A DNA stretch of 42,061 nucleotides from CAZVWH01 sp964631175 (GTDB taxonomy: Bacteria > Planctomycetota > Phycisphaerae > Sedimentisphaerales > Anaerobacaceae): NCBI GenBank assembly GCA_964631175.1, contig CAZVWH010000013.1, forward strand, positions 1 to 42,061. Reading direction: 5' to 3'. Both the position numbers and the translations under genes were made by a program. Positions 10,048-17,965 of the stretch are shown here, piece after piece. The number at the start of each line of letters is the position of its first letter. The first letter of the stretch is position 1. The notes beneath the pieces were generated by a model. It did not search any database, was not told the origin of the DNA, and worked only from the letters and a program-made list of their open reading frames with translations.

Positions 10048-11853
10048 CTAAAGCCAGTGGGGTCTGCGGAAACCTTTACCGTAATCTGCGTCCGCAAAAT
10101 TGCGGTCATAAACAAAACCGAAACCGTAAGTTGCTCTAAACGCGTTTCGCAAGATGGCACGCCACCTGGAGGTTGCACTCGTACCCACATTAATCAAATC
10201 GTTGGGCTTAATAAAGAAGTCAGGCTGTTCACCGCTGGCTATTTTATCTAAGTCCACCATGACAATTTCTTCTGTGTTTTCGCCGATCCTTCTTATCACT
10301 TCGCAGCGTTTAGGACAAGCTAAAGGTCCCAGGCCCCCCGCCGCAGCTATAGCCATCTTTAGAGTCATCGGTCGGCCTGTGATGTTAATATATCCGGTAC
10401 TGTTAACGTTGCCCATTATAGCGAACTCACCGATAATATCAACAGGCACATGGATGGCATCGCCCGGCTTTATCACAATGTTATACCGCGGGTCACCGGC
10501 AAGCAACCTAGCGACGGGAATCTTTATGACTCGCGTTTGTAATGCAGCCTCCCATTCGAGCTCTTCCGGTAACTTCTGCTCAAGTGGAGCTGGTTTTTCC
10601 GGCTCGAATTTTATAGCAGGCTCTTTCGGCCTTTGATGCTTAGAGGAAATTGGAACCCATCTGCCATCTTTAAAAATCCAGTCGATGCGCTCGCCGATTT
10701 CTTCCTCCTTAAGCGCAAGCGTCGGCTTCATAGCTTCCGGTGGGCCAATCTGAATCGGGATCCACTTACCATTGCGAAATACCCATTCGATACGACCACT
10801 TTCTCTATTCTCACCTTCCAGCTCATTTGTCAACATTCTCCGGGAGCTTAAAGCCGGTGATGAACCTATTATGTGCGGCGTGTTTTTTGTACTCGATCTG
10901 CTATCTACTGAATGTCCGAACCGTTGAGATGAAGTCTCTCTTGCAAGCTCTCTCTCACTTGCCACTCCGGTAGAACCTAAAGTTATTTTTTTACTCCGGG
11001 GCCGGCTCCGATTAAATTGGGGATGTTGAGCTGAAGGTGTTATCCTCTGAAGCATCTGCCGCTCCAGCTTGAGTTGTGGCTCCTTCACCTCCGGCTCAAT
11101 AATCCTCAACTCTGGGATCTCTTGTTCGGGTGTCTTCGGCTCAGGGCCGCCAGGCCCAATGATCTCCAGCTCTGGGAGCTTTTGTTCACGGCGTCGAGTC
11201 TCGATTTCAGCCGGCTTAGTTGCTTCCTTCGGCTCCTCAATAGAACGCGAAACGTAAATATAGCTTACATTAAATTGCTTTACACCTCCTGCGCTGGCAA
11301 GTGCATCGGCCAGCCGAAAATCATACCTGGGAATAACGTACCTGTTCGGAGCCAACACCCCCTCGCCTAATATTGAAAATGTACGCTGCTGCGAATTAAC
11401 CAAAGCCACTGAAATCGACGGTTCTTTCAACACCTCCGGTGACAAAATTCGTTGTATCTCATCCTCAAGCTGTGCCTCAGTCAAAACGGTTGCTTGAACA
11501 ACGCCCACGTCCGGTATGGATATTTTACCGGTTTCAGTAATGACGTAATCATTTTCAAATGGGACACCCTCTTGATATAACTCGAATATGGATATTCTAA
11601 CAACATCTCCGCACCGGAGCACATAATCAGTTGGAACTGCCATAATGTCACTTGGCTTTGGCTCCTCTGATTTTTCCCACCCTATCGGCGTCTCCCCAGC
11701 TACACCTAACGAATCCAATATCACATTGACCGCCGGTGTCGGACGGAATCTTCCTATTTGCGTCGGATCAAAGAACTTACTGTTACAACCAGTAGCGCAA
11801 ATAGCCAGCACCAGTGAGAATATCGCTATAGTTATGGCCTGCATCCTGTTCAT
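10048..11853 (-). CDS. Wza-like polysaccharide export outer-membrane lipoprotein with a repeat insert
   Basis: A 601-aa lipoprotein (lipobox ICATGC, Cys23) forming the outer-membrane channel for EPS. A Poly_export domain runs from about residue 76 to 150. The first SLBB domain begins at 154 (TFSILGEGVLAPNRY). It appears to be split by an insert at about 204-437 and resumes at RVIKIPVARLL...IKPGDAIHVP. A second SLBB follows at about 475-560. The insert is Pro/Glu/Arg-rich and low complexity. It contains two copies of an [E/G]RI[E/D]W[V/I]F[R/K][N/D]G[K/R]W[I/V]PI motif (353-367 and 388-402) and two ELxIIxPxxxEP motifs. First gene of the minus-strand operon; no strong ribosome site is visible before ATG. 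Confidence 0.92.
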   Translation of the reverse strand: MNRMQAITIAIFSLVLAICATGCNSKFFDPTQIGRFRPTPAVNVILDSLGVAGETPIGWEKSEEPKPSDIMAVPTDYVLRCGDVVRISIFELYQEGVPFENDYVITETGKISIPDVGVVQATVLTEAQLEDEIQRILSPEVLKEPSISVALVNSQQRTFSILGEGVLAPNRYVIPRYDFRLADALASAGGVKQFNVSYIYVSRSIEEPKEATKPAEIETRRREQKLPELEIIGPGGPEPKTPEQEIPELRIIEPEVKEPQLKLERQMLQRITPSAQHPQFNRSRPRSKKITLGSTGVASERELARETSSQRFGHSVDSRSSTKNTPHIIGSSPALSSRRMLTNELEGENRESGRIEWVFRNGKWIPIQIGPPEAMKPTLALKEEEIGERIDWIFKDGRWVPISSKHQRPKEPAIKFEPEKPAPLEQKLPEELEWEAALQTRVIKIPVARLLAGDPRYNIVIKPGDAIHVPVDIIGEFAIMGNVNSTGYINITGRPMTLKMAIAAAGGLGPLACPKRCEVIRRIGENTEEIVMVDLDKIASGEQPDFFIKPNDLINVGTSATSRWRAILRNAFRATYGFGFVYDRNFADADYGKGFRRPHWL

Positions 11854-12624
11854 ATAAAGGACAATAAAAAAAACGAGTTTTTGGCTTTTCCAATACTACT
11901 CTGCGAAGTAGCTTCCACCCTCCGTAGTTAAACTACCGCGTCCGCCGACGCTTCAAAGCTATGACGACGAAGCAAGGATAGATCGCTACGCAGCACGAGA
12001 GGTACTAAAACTACTTTTAACAAACTCTTTTCTTGAAGGAATTTATCGGTTTTATCCTCCGCCACCTTAACTTGTTAACGGTGACCAAGCCTTCTACGAC
12101 AAGGAATTTCTTAGCATAAAAGACGTTAGGTAACCTGTATCCACAACTACATTTGATACTTCATTAAATAATTACCAATAGAATCGCATCTCTACATCCT
12201 ATAATTCCAAAAGAATTACAACAAAAGAAGCCACAATTGAAAACTCTCGTGCTACATAACAACCTTCCTTCGCCCGCCAAAGCGGGCTATGCAAGGCTGG
12301 GAGAGCTACTTCGCAGAGTAGTATTCATCAACATAGCAATGTAATGGGGTGTTTTCCGCATGGGTATTTTTACATTTATGTTAGCCGATGACGGGCTGAG
12401 ATATATTGCTGGTACTCGCTGGTGCACAAAAAAGTATAAGTATGGATCGTTTGAAAGAACAGGAAGTTGAGCAGGCCAGGACCGCTGGTTAGGCCGATAA
12501 CTCGGAGTGTGTTTGAGTATTCACTCTCAAAACGCGTAAGTCTTTACCAACAATGAGCTTAATGATTATTGGCTCGAACCAGCTAAGCCCTTTATTTGCT
12601 TGTACTTATGAATTTTGAAGCTTA
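11854..12624. other. Gene-poor spacer upstream of the EPS operon
   Basis: No convincing gene in about 770 bp. It holds a 22-bp inverted repeat pair (11892-11913 and 12304-12325). A 36-codon plus-strand reading frame begins at about 12360 (MGIFTFMLADDGLRYIAG) but lacks recognisable similarity. The EPS promoter should lie close to 11854-11900, but no clear consensus boxes were seen. Confidence 0.5.
11892..12325. repeat. 22-bp inverted repeat pair, 390-bp spacer
   Basis: The left arm (11892-11913) starts AATACTACTCTGCG. The right arm (12304-12325) is its exact reverse complement and ends CAGAGTAGTATT. Each arm is itself a small hairpin (CTACT...AGTAG). The interior encodes no transposase. It could be two opposed copies of a dispersed palindromic repeat or the ends of a small non-autonomous element. 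Confidence 0.6.
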
Positions 12625-13572
12625 TTACTCGGACAGAATACTAGGTGTATATCCTAATTTCCCCCAAACAGCTTTCTGCACCTTGTGCAAATCCGTATTG
12701 CCAGGTTGTGCAATATTATGGTCATCCCAGGTAGTCTCTGCAGTACGCCTATCAACCCATTTCCAATATTCACTGTGTGCATCTGCGAAGCCGAAGGTCG
12801 TACCGTTGCTGTGCAGCTTCGGAGGCGCATCATACCATGCTTCCTCTGAATATAAAACACCCCAGGTGCCTTTAGACACCGGGTCTTCACCAAGAAAAAC
12901 CATCCTTTCAGATGTTCTGCGAATCGTATTTATATTTTTTATTTTCAGCTCTGGAGTATAGGCATCCCAGCCACAATAACCATTCATCGAGTCAACTATG
13001 GTGTACGTCAATCTCCTTTGCTTCGCACTGTTTGGGCACTTGTAAAGTTTTTCACTTTTAGTATATGGCCACAGTTGACCTCCTTTGATCGCGATTTCCC
13101 ACTCCTCAATAGTACTATCGTGGCCTTTAGTAGGCCAACGCACCCACCAATTAGACACCGGAGGACTGCCTTCGTAGCTTACGTCACTATTTACGATTTT
13201 ACCGTCATTGTCATCCGCATACAAAACCCATGCGAGTGTTAGCTGTTTAAGATTACTGAGGCACACTGAACGTCTGCCCTGCTCTCTGGCTCGATTTAGT
13301 GCCGGCATCAATATCGCCATCAGTATCGCGATGATTGCTATCACTACCAGCAGCTCTATTAACGTAAACCCCGTTAGAAACATTCTTCTTTGCTTAGCGC
13401 ACCCGGACTTTGACGAGTTCGGTCGGGTTGATGGCCTCAAGAAATCGGCAATCTGGATTTCTAATGGGGTAAAGCCCGTTGGAAAAGATTCCTTATCCGT
13501 GGGACACCTGCTTTTGGTACAGTTTTCTAATGGGGTAAATGCTCTTCGTTTATCCATAACAACCATTTTCAT
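12625..13572 (-). CDS. Prepilin-like secreted protein (type II/IV pseudopilin fold, H-X9-D tail)
   Basis: Planctomycete pseudopilin-like protein. The class III leader and hydrophobic helix are TGFTLIELLVVIAIIAILMA from residue 66. It is followed by NRAREQGRRSVCLSNLKQL, typical of this lineage, and a globular domain. Near the C-terminus LHSNGTTFGFADAH matches the H-X9-DG motif with Ala in place of Gly. The reading frame has an unusually long 63-residue pre-leader containing two decoy motifs, AFTPLE (11-16) and GFTPLE (33-38). ATG at 13383 (MFLTGFTLIE) would give a conventional short leader. A prepilin peptidase at 31258-32490 could process it. Function in surface or secretion structures is inferred. 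Confidence 0.85.
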   Translation of the reverse strand: MKMVVMDKRRAFTPLENCTKSRCPTDKESFPTGFTPLEIQIADFLRPSTRPNSSKSGCAKQRRMFLTGFTLIELLVVIAIIAILMAILMPALNRAREQGRRSVCLSNLKQLTLAWVLYADDNDGKIVNSDVSYEGSPPVSNWWVRWPTKGHDSTIEEWEIAIKGGQLWPYTKSEKLYKCPNSAKQRRLTYTIVDSMNGYCGWDAYTPELKIKNINTIRRTSERMVFLGEDPVSKGTWGVLYSEEAWYDAPPKLHSNGTTFGFADAHSEYWKWVDRRTAETTWDDHNIAQPGNTDLHKVQKAVWGKLGYTPSILSE

Positions 13573-13685
13573 TTCTGTGAATATTTTACTTCTCTGTTAT
13601 AGTATGCATAAAACAAAATTTATGTTCGGTTATTTCTGTCCGTTTCGCATTTGTTGAGCCGTTTTTTGCTAAAAAGTTAAATAAT

Positions 13686-13714
13686 AGTATATCTAAAATC
13701 TGTTTTTTTTGCAA
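13686..13714 (-). promoter_or_regulatory. Sigma70-like promoter of the prepilin-like gene
   Basis: On the minus strand TTGCAA (-35, 13709-13714) and TATACT (-10, 13686-13691) are separated by 17 bp. The predicted transcript would start near 13679, leaving a leader of roughly 107 nt before the first possible start codon. Confidence 0.6.
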
Positions 13715-14107
13715 GGTTGTCTTATGCCTCTTTAAGAATATTGAATAAATTTGTATTTTTCTGCCGACATCCTGAATGAGAAACAAGTGCTTATACCACA
13801 AGCAGCTAACGTTTAGGAAGCGAGATAACGGAAGCTCTCTCAAAATTTTGTTGTCGAAATAAAAAATGCACGGATTATAGAAAACGCGGGCCAAATAATC
13901 TGACCGATGTGACCGGTATGGCAAAAACAACCATGTTCGGTTATCATACTGCCGGACCCGCGAAAACAGATTCTTCGAATGAAAAAGTTCGCCGTTATTT
14001 AGACTGTGACCACCTCAGCAAAAGATGGTTTCCATATTAAGCCGTATCTATAAAGAAAGGCTTACAAACGCAACTAACAAACATAAGCTCGTTACTCATA
14101 GCAAAGC
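13715..14107. other. Non-coding spacer
   Basis: AT-rich stretch between the prepilin-like promoter and the end of the permease gene. Open frames in it lack a ribosome site and plausible composition, and no further structured element was recognised. Confidence 0.4.
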
Positions 14108-15130
14108 TTATTTGGCGGTTTTTCTTGTGCTAAAAATTGCAACTGCCAAAACAGCTAATAGCGCTACTGCTGATATATGTCCGAGGATAGAGGGTTTCAT
14201 TTGGTGCATATGAACCTGCACAGATGAGCTAAGTTCCGGAAATATCATATCAAGCAATATTCCCGACCCCAGAGCACAGACCACAACCGTAGAAAGATAG
14301 GCTACTGCAGTTCGCCAGCCCAAAACCTTCCATATCGTTGTAAGTCCGGCAGCATTGGTAGCAGGCCCGGCTATAAGAAATACCAGAGCGGCTCCTGGGG
14401 TTAGGCCTTTCGATATCAACGCTGCTGCTATAGGCACTGACGCAGTCGCACACACATAGACTGGTATGCCCAGAAACATCATAACCACCATTGCAAAAAT
14501 ACCGGTGCCTAAAAGTTTTTCCGTGAAGAAATCGTCCGGCACAACAGTCGAAATAACCGCAGCAACCACCAACCCGACTAACATTGCTGTCCCTATATCT
14601 CGCGGCAGTGTGATAAAACCATATTTTAATCCTTTAACAAATCTGCCGGATAATTTACCAGCGGCGCAACATTCTTCTAACCACTCCAAGGGTGTGGATT
14701 CTTTACTTTTTCCGCCCCAATTAAAAACATCTACAAAAATGCCACCAATAAGACCGGTCACCAGTGCTACCAAAGGTCTGAAAACAGCAAAAACAGGACC
14801 AAGAAGACTTAAAGTCACAAAGATACTATCCACGCCTGTTTGAGGTGTGGACAATAAAAACGATATTGTGGCTCCTCTGCTTGCTCCGTGCTTGCGTAGC
14901 GACATTGATACGGGAATGACGCTACATGAACACAATGGAAGTGGGATACCAAAAAGAGACGCCTTTAATAATGGCCATACCCCCCTGCCGCCCAGATGTC
15001 TTTCGACTATTCGCTGTGAGACAAACACAGAAAGAATCCCGGCTACGAAAAAGCCGAACAGTAGGTACGGTGACATCTCGGTGACAGTAGCCCAGAAATC
15101 TGAAATCATTACTTTAACATAATCTGCCAT
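14108..15130 (-). CDS. SO_0444-type permease (DUF318/ArsP-related), probable metal efflux
   Basis: A 340-aa membrane protein with about ten hydrophobic segments. The hallmark LPLCSCSVIPVSMSLRKHG, followed by GASRGATISFLLSTPQTGVD, is typical of the SO_0444 family annotated as Cu/Zn efflux permeases and related to ArsP. A repeat of that layout occurs in the second half (GIPVYVCATASVPIAAALISKG; GPATNAAG). The paired cysteines in LCSCS probably lie in the transport path. ATG is preceded by AAGGGG. It is the last gene of a same-strand set with a Cys/Met enzyme, a sulfite reductase and an Rrf2 regulator. Substrate is inferred; an arsC gene lies 4.7 kb away but is not adjacent. Confidence 0.85.
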   Translation of the reverse strand: MADYVKVMISDFWATVTEMSPYLLFGFFVAGILSVFVSQRIVERHLGGRGVWPLLKASLFGIPLPLCSCSVIPVSMSLRKHGASRGATISFLLSTPQTGVDSIFVTLSLLGPVFAVFRPLVALVTGLIGGIFVDVFNWGGKSKESTPLEWLEECCAAGKLSGRFVKGLKYGFITLPRDIGTAMLVGLVVAAVISTVVPDDFFTEKLLGTGIFAMVVMMFLGIPVYVCATASVPIAAALISKGLTPGAALVFLIAGPATNAAGLTTIWKVLGWRTAVAYLSTVVVCALGSGILLDMIFPELSSSVQVHMHQMKPSILGHISAVALLAVLAVAIFSTRKTAK

Positions 15131-15213
15131 TGCGAACCCCTTTGCTTCCGGCAGGAGTGACTAAAGTTCGGCCTTTGCCCCGAATATTACGAAGTGTGAA
15201 GGAAAGTTAGCAT

Positions 15214-16419
15214 TTAGTGGTTAAAGCCTCGCTCAAGGTCATCAATTATGTCTTCGACATCCTCAATTCCAACCGCAAGTCGGAAAAGTGTATCGCTTAT
15301 TCCCAATTTATAGCGTTCTTTTCTCGTACAGTCGTAATAGCTCACCAATGCCGGATGTGTTATCAATGTCTCAACACCGCCAAAACTCGGCCCAATATAG
15401 CACAGCTTCAAAGCATCTAAAAAGCGCTTGGCGTCTTTGAGTTTGCCCTTTATATCAAATGTTACCACCCCTCCGCCGCCGCTCATCTGCTGCTTTGCTA
15501 CTTCATAGTGAGGATGACTTTCAAGAAAAGGATAATAAACTTTCTTGACACGTGGGTGACTTTTAAGGTATTCAGCGACCTTTAATGCGGTTTCGTTTTG
15601 TTTCTTCACACGCAGGGGAAATGTTTTGAGACCCCGCAGGAGAAGATAACAACAATGAGGATCAATAAGGCCGCCCATTGACTTATGAAGATTGCGTATC
15701 TTATCGACCAGCTCTTTTTTCCCAAGCACTGCTCCTGCCAAGATGTCATTATGACCTCCAAGGTATTTTGTGCAACTTTGCAGGACGAGATCCATCCCGA
15801 ATTCGATAGGTCTCTGATTCAGCGGCGTGGCAAACGTGCTGTCTATGAGCGTTAGAATGTTATGCCTGTCTGCAATTTTTTTGATCTTAACAAGGTCAAA
15901 GATATTCAGGTAAGGATTTGTCGGTGATTCGGAAAATATAAAACGCGTGTTCTTTTTAATGGCCCTTTCAAAAGCTCCATAATCTCCGAATGCAACTATA
16001 GTGCACTCAACGCCGAATTGTTTCAGATAGGACATGCAAAACTCGAGCGTCTTTTTATAGCTGTCGTCGGTTATGACAATATGGTCGCCTGACCGAACCA
16101 GTGTAAGAATAGTTGTAGTTATTGCGCTCATACCGGATGTAAATACCACACAATCTTCAGCACCTTCAAGATCCGCGAGGCGCTTTTCGGCAATCTTCGC
16201 CGTTGGATTGCCGTATCTGCCATATTCAAAATGCTCTTTTCCTTTTTTGGTGTAATCTTCAATATGCTTTGAGTTCTGAAATGTAAACGTGGAAGTCTGA
16301 ATAATCGGCGTTGTCAGCGAATCTGCATATTTTTTTCTCGGCTCACCAGCATGTACAGCCCTGGTGGACATGGATTTATTACCTCTGTGAGCCTTTTTAT
16401 TGCTGGAGGATTTGGCCAT
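15214..16419 (-). CDS. Cys/Met metabolism PLP-dependent enzyme (cystathionine gamma-synthase / beta-lyase type)
   Basis: A 401-aa trans-sulfuration family enzyme. The PLP lysine lies in DLVLQSCTKYLGGHND, and further family landmarks are the N-terminal THxxG-like region STRAVHAG, YGRYGNPT, and the C-terminal SFGGVETLITHPA. Such enzymes make or cleave cystathionine or add sulfide to O-acyl-homoserine; sequence alone does not separate these roles. A lysine-rich 15-residue N-terminal tail precedes the usual start. Start supported by AAGGA. It lies downstream of a small sulfite reductase, consistent with using the sulfide produced there. Confidence 0.92.
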   Translation of the reverse strand: MAKSSSNKKAHRGNKSMSTRAVHAGEPRKKYADSLTTPIIQTSTFTFQNSKHIEDYTKKGKEHFEYGRYGNPTAKIAEKRLADLEGAEDCVVFTSGMSAITTTILTLVRSGDHIVITDDSYKKTLEFCMSYLKQFGVECTIVAFGDYGAFERAIKKNTRFIFSESPTNPYLNIFDLVKIKKIADRHNILTLIDSTFATPLNQRPIEFGMDLVLQSCTKYLGGHNDILAGAVLGKKELVDKIRNLHKSMGGLIDPHCCYLLLRGLKTFPLRVKKQNETALKVAEYLKSHPRVKKVYYPFLESHPHYEVAKQQMSGGGGVVTFDIKGKLKDAKRFLDALKLCYIGPSFGGVETLITHPALVSYYDCTRKERYKLGISDTLFRLAVGIEDVEDIIDDLERGFNH

Positions 16420-16600
16420 TGTCTATTCCTTACTCATTTAAAATATCGCTCTCTAAACTGCGCATTAACATTGTACGGTTTCAGTATGGCTGATATTACC
16501 CTGCAAATCAATTGTAACATCCCCGAAGCACATTTCAATTTTGTTTTTAGAAATAGCCTGTTGTGCAATTCGAGTTAGGCCGTGGCGGCAAGGCACTCGC

Positions 16601-17263
16601 TTAGTTACCGAGCACGGCTGATTTAAATCCATTGAAGCCCATTTTATCTATCATAACGCCCAATCTTTGATGGGGTTTGGCATTAGCTTTATAATATCTA
16701 ACAATCTTATCAACCAATGCAATAACATCCTCGGTTTCAAATCCTTTCACCAATTCCTGTGCCAGCCTTGGACGAGCGCCACCACAGCCGCCCACCAATA
16801 CCTTCCAGCCTTTGGACATCCCGACAATTCCAATATCCTTGATACATGTCTCAGCACATTGATTAGGACAACCGCTGACACCGATTTTAAATTTGCCCGG
16901 CAGCTCCATACCATGGTATTTGCTGTCCAGCTTCAGACCCAGCGATAAGCTGTCCTGCTGACCGCGCTTGCAAAAAGTCGTACCCGGACATGCCTTAACG
17001 CTTCTGACACACAAACCTATCGCGTAGCCTGGCGACATACCGAGTTCCGACCAGATACTGTCCACATCCTTTTCATCCACGCCAACAATTGCGATTCTCG
17101 CGGCGCTTGTAATTTTAAGAGCCTTAGCCCCGTACTTCTCCGCCACATCAGCTAATCTCCGCAACGTTTGTGGCTTAACAACCCCACACGGAATATGCGG
17201 TGCCACTGCAAAGGTTTGTTTGTCCCGCTGAATAATTACTCCTTTTTCACCATCTTTCAGCAT
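16601..17263 (-). CDS. Small siroheme/4Fe-4S sulfite (nitrite) reductase-like protein
   Basis: A 220-aa single-unit protein of the nitrite/sulfite reductase 4Fe-4S domain family, similar in size to the low-molecular-weight assimilatory-type sulfite reductase and Dsr-like proteins of anaerobes. The cluster and siroheme ligands are Cys92 and Cys98 (C-x5-C) and Cys132 and Cys136 (C-x3-C in GCPNQCAETC). It should reduce sulfite to sulfide in the cytoplasm with an unknown donor. Start chosen at ATG 17263 because AAGGAG lies seven bases upstream. An in-frame ATG at 17293 lies inside a REP palindrome and has no ribosome site. Rrf2 regulator upstream, Cys/Met enzyme downstream. Confidence 0.88.
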   Translation of the reverse strand: MLKDGEKGVIIQRDKQTFAVAPHIPCGVVKPQTLRRLADVAEKYGAKALKITSAARIAIVGVDEKDVDSIWSELGMSPGYAIGLCVRSVKACPGTTFCKRGQQDSLSLGLKLDSKYHGMELPGKFKIGVSGCPNQCAETCIKDIGIVGMSKGWKVLVGGCGGARPRLAQELVKGFETEDVIALVDKIVRYYKANAKPHQRLGVMIDKMGFNGFKSAVLGN

Positions 17264-17280
17264 ATCAAGCTCCTTGATAG

Positions 17281-17333
17281 GTAGGGTGTGCATTGCACAC
17301 CACTAAGGAAATGGTGGGCAGTGCCCACCCTAC
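17281..17333. repeat. GTAG-type REP pair (BIME) between the regulator and the sulfite reductase
   Basis: Two 17-nt perfect palindromes of the form GGTGNGCA-N-TGCNCACC (17285-17301 and 17313-17329) are arranged in opposite orientation. Each is preceded on its own strand by GTAGG. GTAG heading an imperfect palindrome is the known hallmark of REP sequences mobilised by RAYT transposases. Confidence 0.7.
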
Positions 17334-17341
17334 TAATTCAC

Positions 17342-17836
17342 TTAAACCTTATCCTTTTTACAGGCAAATCTCTGCTGTACTCGCTTCTCACTTTTTCTCT
17401 CTTTATCACGCTGTCTTCTACGTCTTTGGCCCTTTGTTCTTGCCAGTTCATCAAGTGTAACGCTACCAAGATAGCTGTTTATGGACTTGGCAAGTTCTGC
17501 AAGTTTCATCCTAACCGTACATTTCTTCTGCCACGGACAGATATTCTCTCCTAGCAGGCACCTATTCAGAAGAATCTTGCCTTGAATTGCCTCTATAACT
17601 TCCAGTAAACTTATCCTGGAAGGTTCTCTGCCGAGTCTGAATCCACCTTTAGGCCCCATACAACTTTCAACTAATCCAGCATTACGGAGCTTTTGCATCA
17701 GCTTACATGTGAGCTGATATGGAATCTGGCCCTGCTGCGCCATTTCCCTGCTCGGTACCGGCTCGTTTCCATAATGACCGACCAGATTAACCATCGCACG
17801 TAAAGCATAATCAGTATTCCGTCTTACCACATCCAT
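17342..17836 (-). CDS. Rrf2-family transcriptional regulator with three-cysteine Fe-S motif
   Basis: A winged-helix regulator of the Rrf2/IscR/NsrR family, 164 aa from ATG 17836 (a TTG six codons upstream is less likely). The N-terminal helix NTDYALRAMVNLVGH and the wing GPKGGFRLGREPSRISLLEV are typical. Cys93, Cys100 and Cys106 give C-x6-C-x5-C, close to the Fe-S ligand spacing of IscR and NsrR, so it probably senses Fe-S status, redox or NO. The C-terminus is very basic (RRRRQRDKERKSEKR). Its own promoter contains an IscR-like palindrome, suggesting autorepression. The genes downstream point to control of sulfur assimilation. Confidence 0.92.
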   Translation of the reverse strand: MDVVRRNTDYALRAMVNLVGHYGNEPVPSREMAQQGQIPYQLTCKLMQKLRNAGLVESCMGPKGGFRLGREPSRISLLEVIEAIQGKILLNRCLLGENICPWQKKCTVRMKLAELAKSINSYLGSVTLDELARTKGQRRRRQRDKERKSEKRVQQRFACKKDKV

Positions 17837-17875
17837 CTTCAATCGGAGCCCCAAAGTGTATTCTATAATATATAG

Positions 17876-17908
17876 GACTAAAATAGTCTTACTTGTTCGT
17901 TACGTCAA
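17876..17908 (-). promoter_or_regulatory. Promoter with IscR-like operator overlapping the -10 box
   Basis: On the minus strand TTGACG (17903-17908) is followed after 17 bp by TATTTT (17880-17885). The -10 lies inside the perfect palindrome GACTATTTTAGTC (17876-17888). This matches the core GACTRWWWYAGTC of E. coli IscR type 1 sites. It stands 40 bp before the Rrf2 start codon. Confidence 0.7.
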
Positions 17909-17965
17909 AGAAAAAATAATTGTTTTTTTAGAATTTCTTTTATAATCCCCCCGTGATGTTGTTTT

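Noticed and set aside
10154..10636. 160-codon plus-strand frame
   Set aside because: Shadow of the strongly supported Wza-like gene.
12360..12470. 36-codon frame MGIFTFMLADDGLRYIAG
   Set aside because: Too short to support, no ribosome site and no family recognised; noted only in the spacer entry.
13586..13930. 114-codon minus-strand frame
   Set aside because: AT-rich, overlaps the promoter of the prepilin-like gene, has no ribosome site or recognisable motif.
16420..16600. SAM or other riboswitch before the Cys/Met enzyme
   Set aside because: No conserved SAM-I or SAM-II core or terminator hairpin could be recognised.
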